Positions 50,713 through 60,597 are shown, numbered from the stretch's first letter. The stretch is 64,000 nt of DNA from Micavibrio aeruginosavorus_D (GCF_051245535.1 NZ_CP195303.1:558001-622000); one strand, 5' to 3'. The notes: a model not told the origin generated them from the letters alone. A program made the numbers and translations.

Positions 50713-52205
50713 TATGCTGCTGCTTTCTTCACAACCATTTGCGGAACGGCGGTGAAGTTCGCGGCTTTCTCAATCACCTGCGACACGTTCAGAACGGTTT
50801 CCTCGTCCCACGGCTTGCCAATGATCTGCAAACCGAGGGGCAGGCCATCACCGCTCAAGCCCGCCGGAACGGACATGCCCGGCATGCCGGCCAATGATGC
50901 CGGAACCGTGAACACGTCGTTCAGGTACATCTTGATGGGGTCGTCTTCGTTTTCGCCAATGGCGAACGCGGCGGACGGAGCCGTCGGGGTCAGCAGAACG
51001 TCGCATTCCTTGTATGCGTTCAGGAAATCTTCCGAAATCAAACGGCGGATTTTCTGTGCCTTGGTGTAATACGCATCGTAATACCCGGCGGACAGAACAT
51101 AGGTGCCGATCATGATCCGGCGGCGGACTTCTTCGCCAAAACCTTGTGCGCGGGTGTTTTCATACACTTCACGCAAATCATTCCCTTCGGCGCGCAGGCC
51201 GTAACGCACGCCGTCATAACGGGCGAGGTTGGACGAGCATTCCGCCGGAGCGATAATGTAATACGTCGCCAGCGAATATTTGGTGTGGGGCAGGGAGACA
51301 TCAACGATCTCTGCACCCGCGTCTTTCAAATACGCTTTGCCTTCATCCCACAATTTTTGAATTTCGGCGGGCATGCCCTCAACCGCATATTCGCGCGGAA
51401 TGCCGACTTTCATGCCCTTGACGCTTTTGCCCAGAGCGGCCACGAAGTCCGGTACCGGTTTGTTGGCGGATGTTGCATCCTTCGGGTCGTGCCCGGCGAC
51501 GGATTTCAACAGCAATGCGCAATCTTCGGTGTTGCGGGCGAACACGCCCGGCTGATCCAGCGAAGATGCAAACGCCACAACGCCCCAGCGGGAGCAACGG
51601 CCATAGGTCGGCTTAATCCCGGCAATGCCACAGAAGCTGGCCGGTTGGCGGATGGAACCACCCGTATCCGTCCCCGTCGCACCCATGCAGGAGCGCGCGG
51701 CCACAGCAGCGGATGACCCACCGGATGAACCACCCGGAACCAGATCGGCATTATCGCCGTTATTGCGTTTCCACGGGCTGATCACGTTGCCGAATGCGCT
51801 GGTCGTGTTGGACGATCCCATCGCAAATTCGTCGAGGTTCAGCTTGCCCATAAACACCGCGCCGTCATTCAACAATTTGGTCGTGACGGTGGATTCGTAA
51901 TGCGGCACAAAATTGCCCAGAATTTTGCTGGCCGCCGTGGTGCGGATACCGTTGGTGCAGAACAGGTCTTTAATGCCCAGCGGGATACCATCCAGCGCAC
52001 CGTTCTTGCCTGCTTCGTACCGTGCATCGGATTCTGCGGCCTGTTTCATGGCCACGTCCGGCGTTTCGGTGATATAGGCGTTCAGATGGCGGGTGTTCTC
52101 CATCACCTTCACATGCGCGGCGGTCAATTCGGTCGCGGTGAATTCTTTTTTCTTCAGGCCGTCCAAAGCGGAGGCAATGGTCAGATCGGTCAGGGTGCTG
52201 CTCAT
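50712..52205 (-). CDS. gatA: Asp-tRNA(Asn)/Glu-tRNA(Gln) amidotransferase subunit A
   Basis: 497 residues from ATG 52205 (AAGGA upstream; a TTG three codons earlier is an alternative). Amidase-signature enzyme: Lys in GIPLGIKDLF, GGSSGGSSAAVAA and the catalytic Ser in TGTDTGGSIRQPASFCG form the Ser-cisSer-Lys triad. It supplies ammonia from glutamine to GatB. It starts just after gatC, 12 bases downstream. Confidence 0.97.
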   Translation of the reverse strand: MSSTLTDLTIASALDGLKKKEFTATELTAAHVKVMENTRHLNAYITETPDVAMKQAAESDARYEAGKNGALDGIPLGIKDLFCTNGIRTTAASKILGNFVPHYESTVTTKLLNDGAVFMGKLNLDEFAMGSSNTTSAFGNVISPWKRNNGDNADLVPGGSSGGSSAAVAARSCMGATGTDTGGSIRQPASFCGIAGIKPTYGRCSRWGVVAFASSLDQPGVFARNTEDCALLLKSVAGHDPKDATSANKPVPDFVAALGKSVKGMKVGIPREYAVEGMPAEIQKLWDEGKAYLKDAGAEIVDVSLPHTKYSLATYYIIAPAECSSNLARYDGVRYGLRAEGNDLREVYENTRAQGFGEEVRRRIMIGTYVLSAGYYDAYYTKAQKIRRLISEDFLNAYKECDVLLTPTAPSAAFAIGENEDDPIKMYLNDVFTVPASLAGMPGMSVPAGLSGDGLPLGLQIIGKPWDEETVLNVSQVIEKAANFTAVPQMVVKKAAA

Positions 52206-52217
52206 AATCTTCAATCC

Positions 52218-52505
52218 TTACTCAACGACTTTGGGAACGACGAAGAAGCCTTCCATGGCTTCCGGCGCATTGGCCAGTACATCGGACTGGATATTTCCGT
52301 CCGTGACCTTGTCCGCGCGCAGTTCCATTTCCATGTTCACCACGCTGGCCAGCGGGGCGACATTGTCGGTATTAACTTCGCCCAACTGCTCAACCCATTT
52401 CAGCAAACCGCCCAATTGGGGGGCCAGCTTGTCGGCCTGTTCTTCGGTAATGGCCAGACGGGCGAGGGTGGCGACTTTCTTAACGGTGGCTTTGTCCATC
52501 GACAT
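52218..52505 (-). CDS. gatC: Asp-tRNA(Asn)/Glu-tRNA(Gln) amidotransferase subunit C
   Basis: 95 residues, starting MSMDKATVKKVATLARLAITEEQ after GAGAGGA. Conserved ARLAITEE and LLKWVEQLGEVNTDNVAPLASV match GatC, which stabilises the GatA-GatB interface. It is first in the gatC-gatA-gatB order and divergent from ruvX (65 bases). Confidence 0.95.
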   Translation of the reverse strand: MSMDKATVKKVATLARLAITEEQADKLAPQLGGLLKWVEQLGEVNTDNVAPLASVVNMEMELRADKVTDGNIQSDVLANAPEAMEGFFVVPKVVE

Positions 52506-52570
52506 GCTTGTGAATCCTCTCAGAAATGCTTAGATTTTGTATACTTCCCAGCCACAGGACGCAAGCCCAG

Positions 52571-53059
52571 ATGCCAGCAGAAACCCTCGAAAAAATCGCC
52601 GGAACCCGGCCCCGCAACGTCCGTCTGATGGGGCTGGATCTGGGGACAAAAACCATTGGGGTGGCCATTTCGGATTCGGCCCATTCCATTGCAACCCCGG
52701 TCCGGGTGGTGCAACGGACCAAATTCACCCGCGATATCGTGGAATTGGGCAAGATTATCCGCGATTATGACATCGGTGGATATGTCTTGGGATATCCCCT
52801 GAACATGGATGGAACCATGGGCCCAAGGTGCGACGCCGTGCAATCCTTCGCCGCCGAAATGCTCAACCACCCCGACATTTTCGGCGAAAAACCGTGGATC
52901 GCCCTGTGGGATGAACGCCTGTCCACCGCCGCCATGACCGATTTTCTGATCGATACTGTGGATATCTCAAGAACAAAGCGAAAACAGGTGATTGATAAAC
53001 TGGCCGCCCAATACATCCTGCAGGGTGCGCTGGATTTTATACAGGCTTCGGGGCTGTAG
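52571..53059 (+). CDS. ruvX: Putative pre-16S rRNA nuclease / Holliday-junction resolvase-like RuvX (YqgF)
   Basis: 162 residues from ATG 52571 (MPAETLEKIAG); the open frame reaches back to 52526. RNase-H-like fold: LMGLDLGTKTIGVAISD (first acidic residue), YVLGYPLNMDGTMGPR (YqgF signature), and WDERLSTAAM (Glu and later Asp region). It is probably involved in 16S rRNA 5' processing. Divergent from gatCAB, and its 3' end overlaps the convergent 53037 gene by 23 bases. Confidence 0.92.
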   Translation: MPAETLEKIAGTRPRNVRLMGLDLGTKTIGVAISDSAHSIATPVRVVQRTKFTRDIVELGKIIRDYDIGGYVLGYPLNMDGTMGPRCDAVQSFAAEMLNHPDIFGEKPWIALWDERLSTAAMTDFLIDTVDISRTKRKQVIDKLAAQYILQGALDFIQASGL

Positions 53060-53327
53060 AGGACACCCGGTCATACGCTTCCAACACCAGCTTCACGCGG
53101 TCCTGAGCCTTCCAGACTTGGCGAATATCCGCCCCTTGATTGTTGTGTCTGTCCCACGCATCCCGCAAATTGCTTTCCGCACGGTCATAAACGCGGCAAA
53201 AAGCCAGCAACAGATCATACGGGCGGTTGGTGTCCTGATCGACTTCCAGAATAGCGCGATAATTCGGGGGGGCGGCGGTGTGCGTCGCTTTAATGTTAAT
53301 GTGTGAGGTCCGAGATTTAAGGCTCAT
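53037..53327 (-). CDS. Small uncharacterised protein
   Basis: 96 residues starting MSLKSRTSHINIKATHTAAPPNYR, with GGAGCCGG upstream. Helical and charged (LLLAFCRVYDRAESNLRDAWDRH, VWKAQDRVKLVLEAYDRV). No domain, signal or membrane segment seen. Confidence 0.55.
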   Translation of the reverse strand: MSLKSRTSHINIKATHTAAPPNYRAILEVDQDTNRPYDLLLAFCRVYDRAESNLRDAWDRHNNQGADIRQVWKAQDRVKLVLEAYDRVSSTAPKPV

Positions 53328-53410
53328 GTCCGGCTCCGATAGAGTGAATTTCGGAGGGGACGTAGCCGATTACGGGGCAATCGCGCAAGAATAATCGTAT
53401 GGGGTGGGCG

Positions 53411-54178
53411 TTAGCTATCCTGCCCAAACCGCATCAAACTATGCCCATTCTTCTGCATCCAGTCATAGCCGAAATCGAAATCATCGCTCAGCTTTTCGCA
53501 TTGCGTCCAAAATCGTTGGCTGTGGTCCATGACTTTCAGGTGGGCGACTTCGTGGGCGATGACGTAGTCCATGGCCAATGGCGGGGCGAATATCAGGCGC
53601 CAGGAAAATGACATTTTGCCATCTTCGGAACAACTGCCCCAGCGGCTGCGCGTGTCGCGGACGGTGATGGATTGAATTTTTTTGTTGCGATCGATCTGCT
53701 TGGCTTTTTCATGCGCCATCTCGGTGATCGCGTCGCTGGCCAGTTGGCGCAGGAAACGCTTGATGCGCGGGGCCACATCTTCTTTGTTCGTTTTGACGAT
53801 CAAGGTGCGCGGTTTCAATTCAATGTCCGTCATTTTTAATTTCGGATCATAGTGGATGTGCAGCGTGACATCGTGCCCCATGATGGGCAGGATCGCACCA
53901 TCCACAAACGGAACCGGTTCCGGCAAATCTTCCAGACGTTTTTCAACCCATAATTTATTCTGACGCGCGAAATCCAGCGCGCGTTCCATGCTGGCACGGT
54001 GGGGGACGATCAAATGCACCACGCGCGCGGCCGGGTCCAGCCGCAAGGCCATGCGGCGGGCGCGTTTGCTGACGGTCAGGCGCAGGCAGGGGTGAATGGC
54101 GTTCACGGCCTGTTGCGCTCTGGCAAGGGTGTCCTTGTCACGGTTTTTTCCGCCTTTGGTTGATGTTGTCCGGACCAT
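53411..54178 (-). CDS. YgjP-like metallopeptidase domain protein (DUF45)
   Basis: 255 residues from ATG 54178 (MVRTTSTKGGKN); the open frame runs up to 54256. Zinc motif HEVAH in YVIAHEVAHLKVMDHSQRFW, preceded by TRSRWGSCSEDGKMSFSWRL, the signature of the YgjP/SprT-like gluzincin family. Likely a cytoplasmic protease of unknown substrate. Ribosome site is unclear (GGG about 8 bases before the start). Confidence 0.88.
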   Translation of the reverse strand: MVRTTSTKGGKNRDKDTLARAQQAVNAIHPCLRLTVSKRARRMALRLDPAARVVHLIVPHRASMERALDFARQNKLWVEKRLEDLPEPVPFVDGAILPIMGHDVTLHIHYDPKLKMTDIELKPRTLIVKTNKEDVAPRIKRFLRQLASDAITEMAHEKAKQIDRNKKIQSITVRDTRSRWGSCSEDGKMSFSWRLIFAPPLAMDYVIAHEVAHLKVMDHSQRFWTQCEKLSDDFDFGYDWMQKNGHSLMRFGQDS

Positions 54179-54338
54179 CCTAGCCCGACCCTTTCGTCTG
54201 TTACAAAGAATAAATATATGGGGTAAGCCCGGTGGGATTCCAGGTGCGGCGCCCATTCAAAATAGGGCCGTTTAAACCGGAGCCAGAGGGGGTACACCAC
54301 ACTCATCAGCCCCGGTCAGAAACCTTTTCGGGGCTGAA

Positions 54339-55724
54339 TTATTCCGCGGCTTCCGTCATCTTCTCGGATTTCTTCGCTTTCGCGGTCCGGCTGCGGACGG
54401 CCTCGATCCCGTGCAATTTCACGTCCCAATGGGTTGGGGCGATATCGGGGACCTTTTTCAAATCAGCGGCCGGAATCGGGTCGCGTTTTGAATCATGGGC
54501 GCGCATGAAATGGCGAATGCGCGGCATGATCAATGTGCGCCAGCGGCTGCCGTTGAAAATGCCGTAATGGCCGACATTTTCCTGGAAATGGTGGAATTGC
54601 TTTTCCGCGGGCAGGTTGGTGGCAATCACATGCGCCGCCGTGGTCTGGCCGTGCGCGGAAATATCGTCCAATTCCCCTTCGATGGTCAGCAGGGCGGTTT
54701 TGCGAATGGCGGATGGATCAACGCGGTGGACGCGGCCACTCAACGGGTCTTTCCATGTCATCTCGCCCTTGGGCAAGGCATGTTTCTGGAATACGGTTTC
54801 CACGGTCTGCAGATAGAAATCCGCATCCATATCCATCACGGCCAGATATTCGTCGTAAAATTCGCGGTGGCGTTCGGCGGATTCACCGTCGCCTTGAACC
54901 AGATGGTTATAAAACTCCACATGCGATCCCACATGGCGGTCCAAATTCATCGACATGAATCCGCTCAGTTGCAGGAAGCCGGGGTAAACGCGGCGATGCG
55001 CGGCGGGGTAATAAAACGGAACGGGTGACACAACGGTTTTTTCAAACCAGCTCAACGGGCGTTCTTCGGCCAGTTCGGTCACGGCGGTTTTGGATATGCG
55101 CGTATCAATCGGCCCGCCCATCAATGTCATGCTGAGCGGTGTGTTCGGGTCTTCATCCGCTTCCATCAAGGCGATGGCGGCAAAGACGGGGACGGCGGGC
55201 TGGCATACCGCCACCACATGCACATCCGGACCCAGCAGGGTCAGGAATTCGCGGACATAAGCGATATAGCTGTCCAGATCAAAGCGGCCTTCGGTCAACG
55301 GCACTTGCCGCGCGTCTTTCCAATCGGTGATGTACACATCATGGTGCGGCAGCAATGCCTCGACCGTACCGCGCAGCAAAGTGGCGTAGTGGCCGGACAT
55401 TGGGGCAACGATCAACACGCGCGGATCGTTGCGGCGTTCCATGCGGCGGAAATGGATCAGGTTACAGAACGGGCGCTCGGATACGATGTGTTCGGTCACA
55501 TCAACCGTGCGGCCATCGATCTGTGTGGTTTTCAAACCGAATTCCGGTTTTGCAAATTTGCGCGTGGATCGTTCAAACAATTCCGCCCCGGCGGCAATGG
55601 TGCGACCCAGCGGCGTGTAGGACAGTGGATTGTTTGGATTGGCCCATGCGTTGCGGGTCATCTCTGCCGTCAGGCGGGCAGGGGTCATAAACGCATGATG
55701 AATATCGAACAGGTGATAAAGCAC
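54339..55724 (-). CDS. phaZ: Intracellular polyhydroxyalkanoate depolymerase
   Basis: 461 residues. Alpha/beta-hydrolase of the PhaZ type with catalytic Cys in VVAVCQPAVPVFA (the box that replaces the usual lipase Ser), an NPLSYTPLGRTIAAG N-terminal segment, and Asp/His in IEGELDDIS and NVGHYGIFNG. It degrades stored PHA granules made by the phaC product at 18679. Convergent with nothing close; promoter region 55725-55895 is shared with the divergent kinase gene. Confidence 0.9.
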   Translation of the reverse strand: MLYHLFDIHHAFMTPARLTAEMTRNAWANPNNPLSYTPLGRTIAAGAELFERSTRKFAKPEFGLKTTQIDGRTVDVTEHIVSERPFCNLIHFRRMERRNDPRVLIVAPMSGHYATLLRGTVEALLPHHDVYITDWKDARQVPLTEGRFDLDSYIAYVREFLTLLGPDVHVVAVCQPAVPVFAAIALMEADEDPNTPLSMTLMGGPIDTRISKTAVTELAEERPLSWFEKTVVSPVPFYYPAAHRRVYPGFLQLSGFMSMNLDRHVGSHVEFYNHLVQGDGESAERHREFYDEYLAVMDMDADFYLQTVETVFQKHALPKGEMTWKDPLSGRVHRVDPSAIRKTALLTIEGELDDISAHGQTTAAHVIATNLPAEKQFHHFQENVGHYGIFNGSRWRTLIMPRIRHFMRAHDSKRDPIPAADLKKVPDIAPTHWDVKLHGIEAVRSRTAKAKKSEKMTEAAE

Positions 55725-55837
55725 TCTTTACACTCACATAATTTTAAACGCGGTTCACAAACACTAGCACTATTATACGCTTCAAATCGTTAAATTGTGC
55801 GATACAACATAAAATACATGATAAATAGCCGAACATA

Positions 55838-55866
55838 TTGACAAAGAAAGATTTTTTCTTTACATA
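55838..55866 (+). promoter_or_regulatory. Putative sigma-70 promoter of the PfkB-family kinase gene
   Basis: TTGACA, 17-base spacer, TACATA, located 30 bases before the ATG at 55896. The 170-base divergent spacer is strongly AT-rich. Confidence 0.6.
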
Positions 55867-55895
55867 ACCGCCTCCTTTTCAGGGAAGGGGCCCCT

Positions 55896-56864
55896 ATGCT
55901 GTTTATTGGTGATTTGGTTGTTGATTGCACCGCCCGGGTAACCGATGGCGATCTGGCCCGCTGGGGGCTGGTCAAGGGCCGCCGCAAAACCGTGGACCCG
56001 GCCTTTATCAACGACCTCCTGACCCAGATCGAAGACCGTAGCTTCTGCGGCGGCGGCTCCACGGGCAACACGGCATTCGCCTATGCCGGGCTGGGCGGGC
56101 AGGGCACATACCTGACCGCGATGGCGTCGGATGATTATGCCGCTCTGTCCTTGCGTGAATTGGAATCCGTTGGACTGGATGTTCTGGTCAACGGCGCACC
56201 CGTGCCCGGATCATACAGCAATATCTGCCTGTGCCTCGTCACGCCGGACGGCGAACGCACCATGCTGATGGGCGCGGAAACATGTTTCTGCAGCATCCCG
56301 TTCGTGATTGAAACATTGCAGACACAGGATCACCCCTCCATTTTCATGACGGCCTATTCCGCGATTGGTTTCGGCATTGAAGGGTTCCGCCAGATTGCGG
56401 AAACGGCTTTAAATGCTGGTAAAAACGTGTATCTGTCGCTGTCTAACCCGGTGCTGGCCGCCAATCACCGCGATGCGTGGATTGATCTGATGCGCGCCGG
56501 CGCATCGGTGTTCAGCAATCAGGGTGAATTTTCCCCGCTGCTGGATGGCAGGCCCGCGCACTCTCTGCAAAATTTTCTGTCCGGTGATGCCTTTGCCGCG
56601 ATGACCGATGGCGAACATGGTGCGCACATCGTGACCACGAATGACGTGCTGCAAACTGCGGCCGTTTCTGTGACGTATGTGAAGAACACAACCGGGGCCG
56701 GGGACCATTACGCCGCCGGGTTCCTGTTCGGTTTATCGCGGGGCATGGACCTGGCCGACTGCGCCCGGTTTGCCGCGCAACTGGCTGCCCGCAAGGTTGC
56801 CGCCCCCGCCAGCCGTCTGGAAAAAGAGGTTCTGGCCGGGTTCGTTGGGTCGGCTGCGGCCTAA
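55896..56864 (+). CDS. PfkB-family kinase, adenosine-kinase-like
   Basis: 322 residues with AGGGAAGGGG before the ATG. Ribokinase fold: the N-terminal Gly-Gly hinge GGGSTGNTAFAYAGLGGQGTYL, and the C-terminal anion-hole/catalytic motif NTTGAGDHYAAGFLFGLSRG with the Asp base in GAGD. The combination matches alphaproteobacterial adenosine kinases, which make AMP from adenosine, but sugar or other nucleoside substrates are possible. It is transcribed from its own promoter. Confidence 0.85.
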   Translation: MLFIGDLVVDCTARVTDGDLARWGLVKGRRKTVDPAFINDLLTQIEDRSFCGGGSTGNTAFAYAGLGGQGTYLTAMASDDYAALSLRELESVGLDVLVNGAPVPGSYSNICLCLVTPDGERTMLMGAETCFCSIPFVIETLQTQDHPSIFMTAYSAIGFGIEGFRQIAETALNAGKNVYLSLSNPVLAANHRDAWIDLMRAGASVFSNQGEFSPLLDGRPAHSLQNFLSGDAFAAMTDGEHGAHIVTTNDVLQTAAVSVTYVKNTTGAGDHYAAGFLFGLSRGMDLADCARFAAQLAARKVAAPASRLEKEVLAGFVGSAAA

Positions 56865-57005
56865 ATTCTGCAAATAAAACAATATGTTATTTCGATACTG
56901 TTCACCGTGCAGGTGCAGCAGGGCTTTTTCTTTATACCGGCCAAACGCCGGATTAAACTCCCCCTCCGCTGAATGCGGGTACAATAATAAAGGGAGTTTC
57001 AAATC

Positions 57006-58301
57006 ATGCTGATGCGCAAGCCAACCGATTATATCGACACCTATTACCGCGACACGATGCAGGGCGCGCGCGCCTATGATCCGCTGGTCGATACGGTGCA
57101 GGCCGATGTGTGCGTGATCGGTGGCGGTCTGGCGGGTTTGAACACGGCGCTTGGTTTGGTTGAACGCGGACGTGGCGCCGTGGTGATCGAGGCCGCGCGT
57201 ATCGGCTGGGGTGCTTCGGGCCGCAATGGCGGGTTCGTGGCCAAGGGCTATGCCTGTGATCTGGCGAAGTTGAAAAAGAAAGTCGGGCTGGATCATGCCC
57301 GCGCGCTGGTCAACCTGACCAAAGACGCCCGCGCGATGATTAAAACGCGTATCAATGACCTCAATATTCCCTGCGGCCCGCTGCGCCCCGGTGTTTTGAC
57401 CGTGTCATGGAAAGACAATCCCGATGCGGTGCGCGCCATTGTCGATGACATGAACAATTCCTACGATCTGGGCTTTGAATTCTGGGGCACGGACAAAGTG
57501 CGCAGCCAATGCCACACCGATAAATATTTCGATGGCGTGTATTCCCCCGGCGATTTCCAATTCCACCCGCTGACCTATGTTCAGGGACTGGCCAACAATA
57601 TCGTCGAACGCGGCGGAAAAATTTACGAAGGGTCCAAAGCCACAAAAATCACCCAGATGCCATCGGGGCGCTGGCGTATCGAGGTGGGCAGCGGCGGCGT
57701 GGTCGAAGCCGAACACGTTGTCCTGTGCTGTTCCATCTATGTCAACGGGTTGGATAAACGCTTGCGCAATGCGGCGTTCCCGGTGCGCACCTTTGTCATG
57801 GTGACCGAACCGGTGGACCCGGCGGATCTGAAAACTTCCATCGACACCGAACACGCCATCTATGACATGCGCTTCGCCAGCGATTATTACCGCGTGTTGC
57901 CCGATAACCGCATTATGTGGGGTGGCCGCGTCAGCGTGGGCCGCGACCCGGCGAAGATTGCCGAACTTCTGCACGGCGACATGTTGAAGGTTTATCCGCA
58001 ATTGCGCGGGCGTGTGAAAGCCGAATATGGCTGGTCCGGCGATTTGTGCTACGCCCCGCACAAAATGCCGCAAATTGGCCAACTGGCGCCGAATTACTGG
58101 TACGCCACCTGCTTCGGCGGCCACGGCCTGGCCCCAACCACAGTCGGCGGCGAAATGATCGCGGGCGCGATTGCGGACAAAGACGACCGCTACAAACTCT
58201 TCTCCCCCTTCGGTCTGAACTTCGCTGGTGGGCCGTTGGCGCCGTATATCGCGCAAAGCGTATACTGGTGGTGGCGCGCGCGGGATTATATTGGGGGGTA
58301 G
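57006..58301 (+). CDS. FAD-dependent oxidoreductase (DAO family, gamma-glutamylputrescine oxidase-like)
   Basis: 431 residues. The N-terminal FAD site is DVCVIGGGLAGLNTALGLVERG (about 30-51), followed by IGWGASGRNGGFVAKGYA, the second flavin-binding motif of the D-amino-acid oxidase family. The region FGGHGLAPTTVGGEMIAG near the C-terminus closes the flavin site. PuuB-like enzymes oxidise gamma-glutamyl-putrescine; other amine substrates are possible and no put operon is adjacent. Starts at either ATG 57006 or ATG 57012. Confidence 0.88.
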   Translation: MLMRKPTDYIDTYYRDTMQGARAYDPLVDTVQADVCVIGGGLAGLNTALGLVERGRGAVVIEAARIGWGASGRNGGFVAKGYACDLAKLKKKVGLDHARALVNLTKDARAMIKTRINDLNIPCGPLRPGVLTVSWKDNPDAVRAIVDDMNNSYDLGFEFWGTDKVRSQCHTDKYFDGVYSPGDFQFHPLTYVQGLANNIVERGGKIYEGSKATKITQMPSGRWRIEVGSGGVVEAEHVVLCCSIYVNGLDKRLRNAAFPVRTFVMVTEPVDPADLKTSIDTEHAIYDMRFASDYYRVLPDNRIMWGGRVSVGRDPAKIAELLHGDMLKVYPQLRGRVKAEYGWSGDLCYAPHKMPQIGQLAPNYWYATCFGGHGLAPTTVGGEMIAGAIADKDDRYKLFSPFGLNFAGGPLAPYIAQSVYWWWRARDYIGG

Positions 58302-58307
58302 GGGCGT

Positions 58308-58862
58308 CTATCTTGCGCGCTGCGCTGTGTTTATTTTTGCAATAAGCATCAATGACGCAATGTAGGCGGCAACGCCAAAAATAATCAAAGATAAGACATT
58401 GCCGATAAAATCCGCAATCGCCACATCCTCGCCGACAGCGTCGGTGAGGATTACGTATATGCTCCCTAAAAATAGAGTTGATGTTATGAGGAGAAGGGTA
58501 ATAACGGTGCCCATCGAAAAAACTTCTGCGCAGTCTTTTGAAGATTGCGCAAGGGTGAGCGTCTTACTGGTTCGGGGATAATGTCTCACAATCAAAAAAT
58601 TTTTCGTCATATGAGAGAAGATGTATCCAATAGCTACAATATTAAGCCAAGCTGGAAATAGCAGGCTTATCGAAAGAAGGACAAGAAACAGAAGGTTTAT
58701 AATATTACTCCACCGCGCACCGTTCTGCAGAAGAAGGATCCCTTGTTCATCAAGAACAACACCTTTCCCCATAATGCCAAATGGGTAGAATATTTTCTTC
58801 CCATTTCCTGTATTTTTAAATTGTAAGGACTGCATTTTCTGGAGAAAGGTGTGTGATGTCAT
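58308..58862 (-). CDS. Uncharacterised membrane protein
   Basis: 184 residues; a later ATG at 58835 (MQSLQFK) is an alternative start. Four hydrophobic segments (about 50-68, 69-88, 116-137, 150-175). AT-richer than its neighbours. No family recognised. Last of a three-gene - strand group beginning at 60563; it is 35 bases after the preceding gene. Confidence 0.6.
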   Translation of the reverse strand: MTSHTFLQKMQSLQFKNTGNGKKIFYPFGIMGKGVVLDEQGILLLQNGARWSNIINLLFLVLLSISLLFPAWLNIVAIGYIFSHMTKNFLIVRHYPRTSKTLTLAQSSKDCAEVFSMGTVITLLLITSTLFLGSIYVILTDAVGEDVAIADFIGNVLSLIIFGVAAYIASLMLIAKINTAQRAR

Positions 58863-58897
58863 TGCGGCGCTTTCGTGATGCTCTCTGTTTTTCTTCG

Positions 58898-59431
58898 TTA
58901 GGCTTGACTGAGATTACCAAGGTGTTGCGTCAGCAGCTCAATGTTTCTTTTGCCCTTGCCGTAGTCTGTTTTTGTTGTGGCTAAAAGGGGCGCGCTTTCT
59001 ATCCTCACAATTGTTACTCCCGTTTCTGGGGAAGATAGAGAGATTAGGATTTTTTCTCCAAAACTTTCCCATGTCATCTTCGTGCGTGCAGAGATAACGC
59101 CTTGGTCCATATCTGATTTTATTATTTTTGCATTCATGGCATGAAGGGCGTGTACACAGTGTTGGTACATCGTAGGTAACGCCAGGTTATATGTCATCAT
59201 AGTGTTCTGTATGGGGGAGATTTTTAGGTTCTTGCCATCTTTACCGCTCTTTCTTTCCTTTAAAATTAGGAAATCATCCATAACATGCGCGATGGCGAGG
59301 CCTGCAATCGCAGCTCCAACCAGCCCTACCGGAATCCCTAGTGTGGGTTGGTAAAGAATGCTGAGGTATATGCTTAAAAAGGGCCATGTTGCGAATGTCG
59401 TGATAGCGAATATTTTTATGAATCTATTCAT
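58898..59431 (-). CDS. Uncharacterised membrane protein with two N-terminal segments
   Basis: 177 residues. Two membrane segments (about 7-27 and 33-53), then a soluble domain that looks like a structured alpha/beta unit (MMTYNLALPTMYQHCVHALHAM, VTIVRIESAPLLATTKTDYGKGKRNIELL). The start codon overlaps the stop of the preceding hidden reading frame (ATGA at 59428-59431). No family recognised. Confidence 0.6.
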   Translation of the reverse strand: MNRFIKIFAITTFATWPFLSIYLSILYQPTLGIPVGLVGAAIAGLAIAHVMDDFLILKERKSGKDGKNLKISPIQNTMMTYNLALPTMYQHCVHALHAMNAKIIKSDMDQGVISARTKMTWESFGEKILISLSSPETGVTIVRIESAPLLATTKTDYGKGKRNIELLTQHLGNLSQA

Positions 59432-60563
59432 TTCGTCTGTGTCCCATTTTCCTTTTTACACGCGTAAAATGCTTCTCTCGCTTGCTTCTCATCGATTTCT
59501 GCTTGTTCGACGACGGGAAGAAGGTTTTCAGAAATTTGATTTTGTACTTCTAAAATCTTGTCTTTTGTTTCTTTAATTTCAATTCTTATCTCAATATCTG
59601 TCTTTTGTCCTGTGGCTAAATCTGTTGCTTCCTCTAATAGGCCCCAATATTCGAACCTGCACTAAAGCCAGGCGCAAAACCTCCTGGGCCTGCAACAGCC
59701 CCTCCAATTGCGCCGCCAACCACGCCGCCGGCAGCTTTTGCGTTTCCTTTGTCCCCGCCGACCAGTTTTGTTTCTTTTCGAAGGAGTTCTTCTAGTTGTT
59801 GAAGTTGCTCCCCGAGTGCGTTTTTTTCATTTTCCGCTCTTGTTAGATCTTGCTTAGCAATAAACAATTTGGCGTTGGTGTTTGTCCATATTTTTTCCAG
59901 TTCATCGCAGTTGTCTTCAGGCTTGTTACCCTCTTGATCGCCTGTCGGTTCTGGAGGTGTAGGCTGTTCTGGGGTGGTACTTCCTGTATCTTCCGGATTG
60001 TTTGAGTTTTGAAAACCTGACGGCTTGTTATGGCTGTTGAAGGCCTGCTCGGTTTCGCCATTCGGTTCTAGCCAGCCATCAACGGTTAGGCCGTTATTAC
60101 GTTGAAATGATCTAATCCCCTTAACGGTATCGTTGTCCAAAATTCCCGTGGGTTCAAAGCGTTTTAATGGGGACGCATAGCCAAGCGTACTGAGTTTTTG
60201 TTGTACGGCAATTACATCCGACGCTTCATTTTTGCGATTGTTCCCCACACTGTTCGTTAATATGGTTTTCTGAGGGGTTGGTTCGCTCTGATCTTGTTTC
60301 AGAAAGGCGCGTTGAACTGCGCGCTCCGTTTCTCCATTAGGGTACATCAATCCATCAATGACAAGCCCATTATCTTGTTGGAATGAGCGGATGGCACGGT
60401 CGAGTTTACGATCAAGTATCCCATTGTCTTGGTCTCCATCATAGAAGCCCAATTGTGAAAATAGGCGCTTCGTGTTGGTCACATCGTCGCTGTCGTTTTT
60501 CAGATTGTTACCAACGGGGGTTTTCAAAGTCAGGGTTGGCTGCCTGTTCCAATTTTTAAACAT
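59428..60563 (-). pseudogene. Peptidoglycan-binding-repeat protein, apparently frameshifted near its C-terminus
   Basis: ATG at 60563 with AAGGA seven bases upstream. The first frame (309 residues, to 59634) has two PG_binding_1-like repeats (RAIRSFQQDNGLVIDGLMYPNGETE and KGIRSFQRNNGLTVDGWLEPNGETE), a Pro-rich linker, a coiled coil (about 215-260) and a Gly-rich end with GGVVGGAIGGAVAGPGG. After the TAG the other frame continues as LLEEATDLATGQKTDIEIRIEIKETKDKILEVQ...CKKENGTQTK to TGA at 59428, with normal codon use but no start codon of its own. A -1 shift before 59634 would join them. It may be a mutation or assembly error, or the end is real and the tail is a relic. Confidence 0.6.
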
Positions 60564-60597
60564 ATTGTTTTCCTTGATCGCTGTTAAAAACAAAAAA

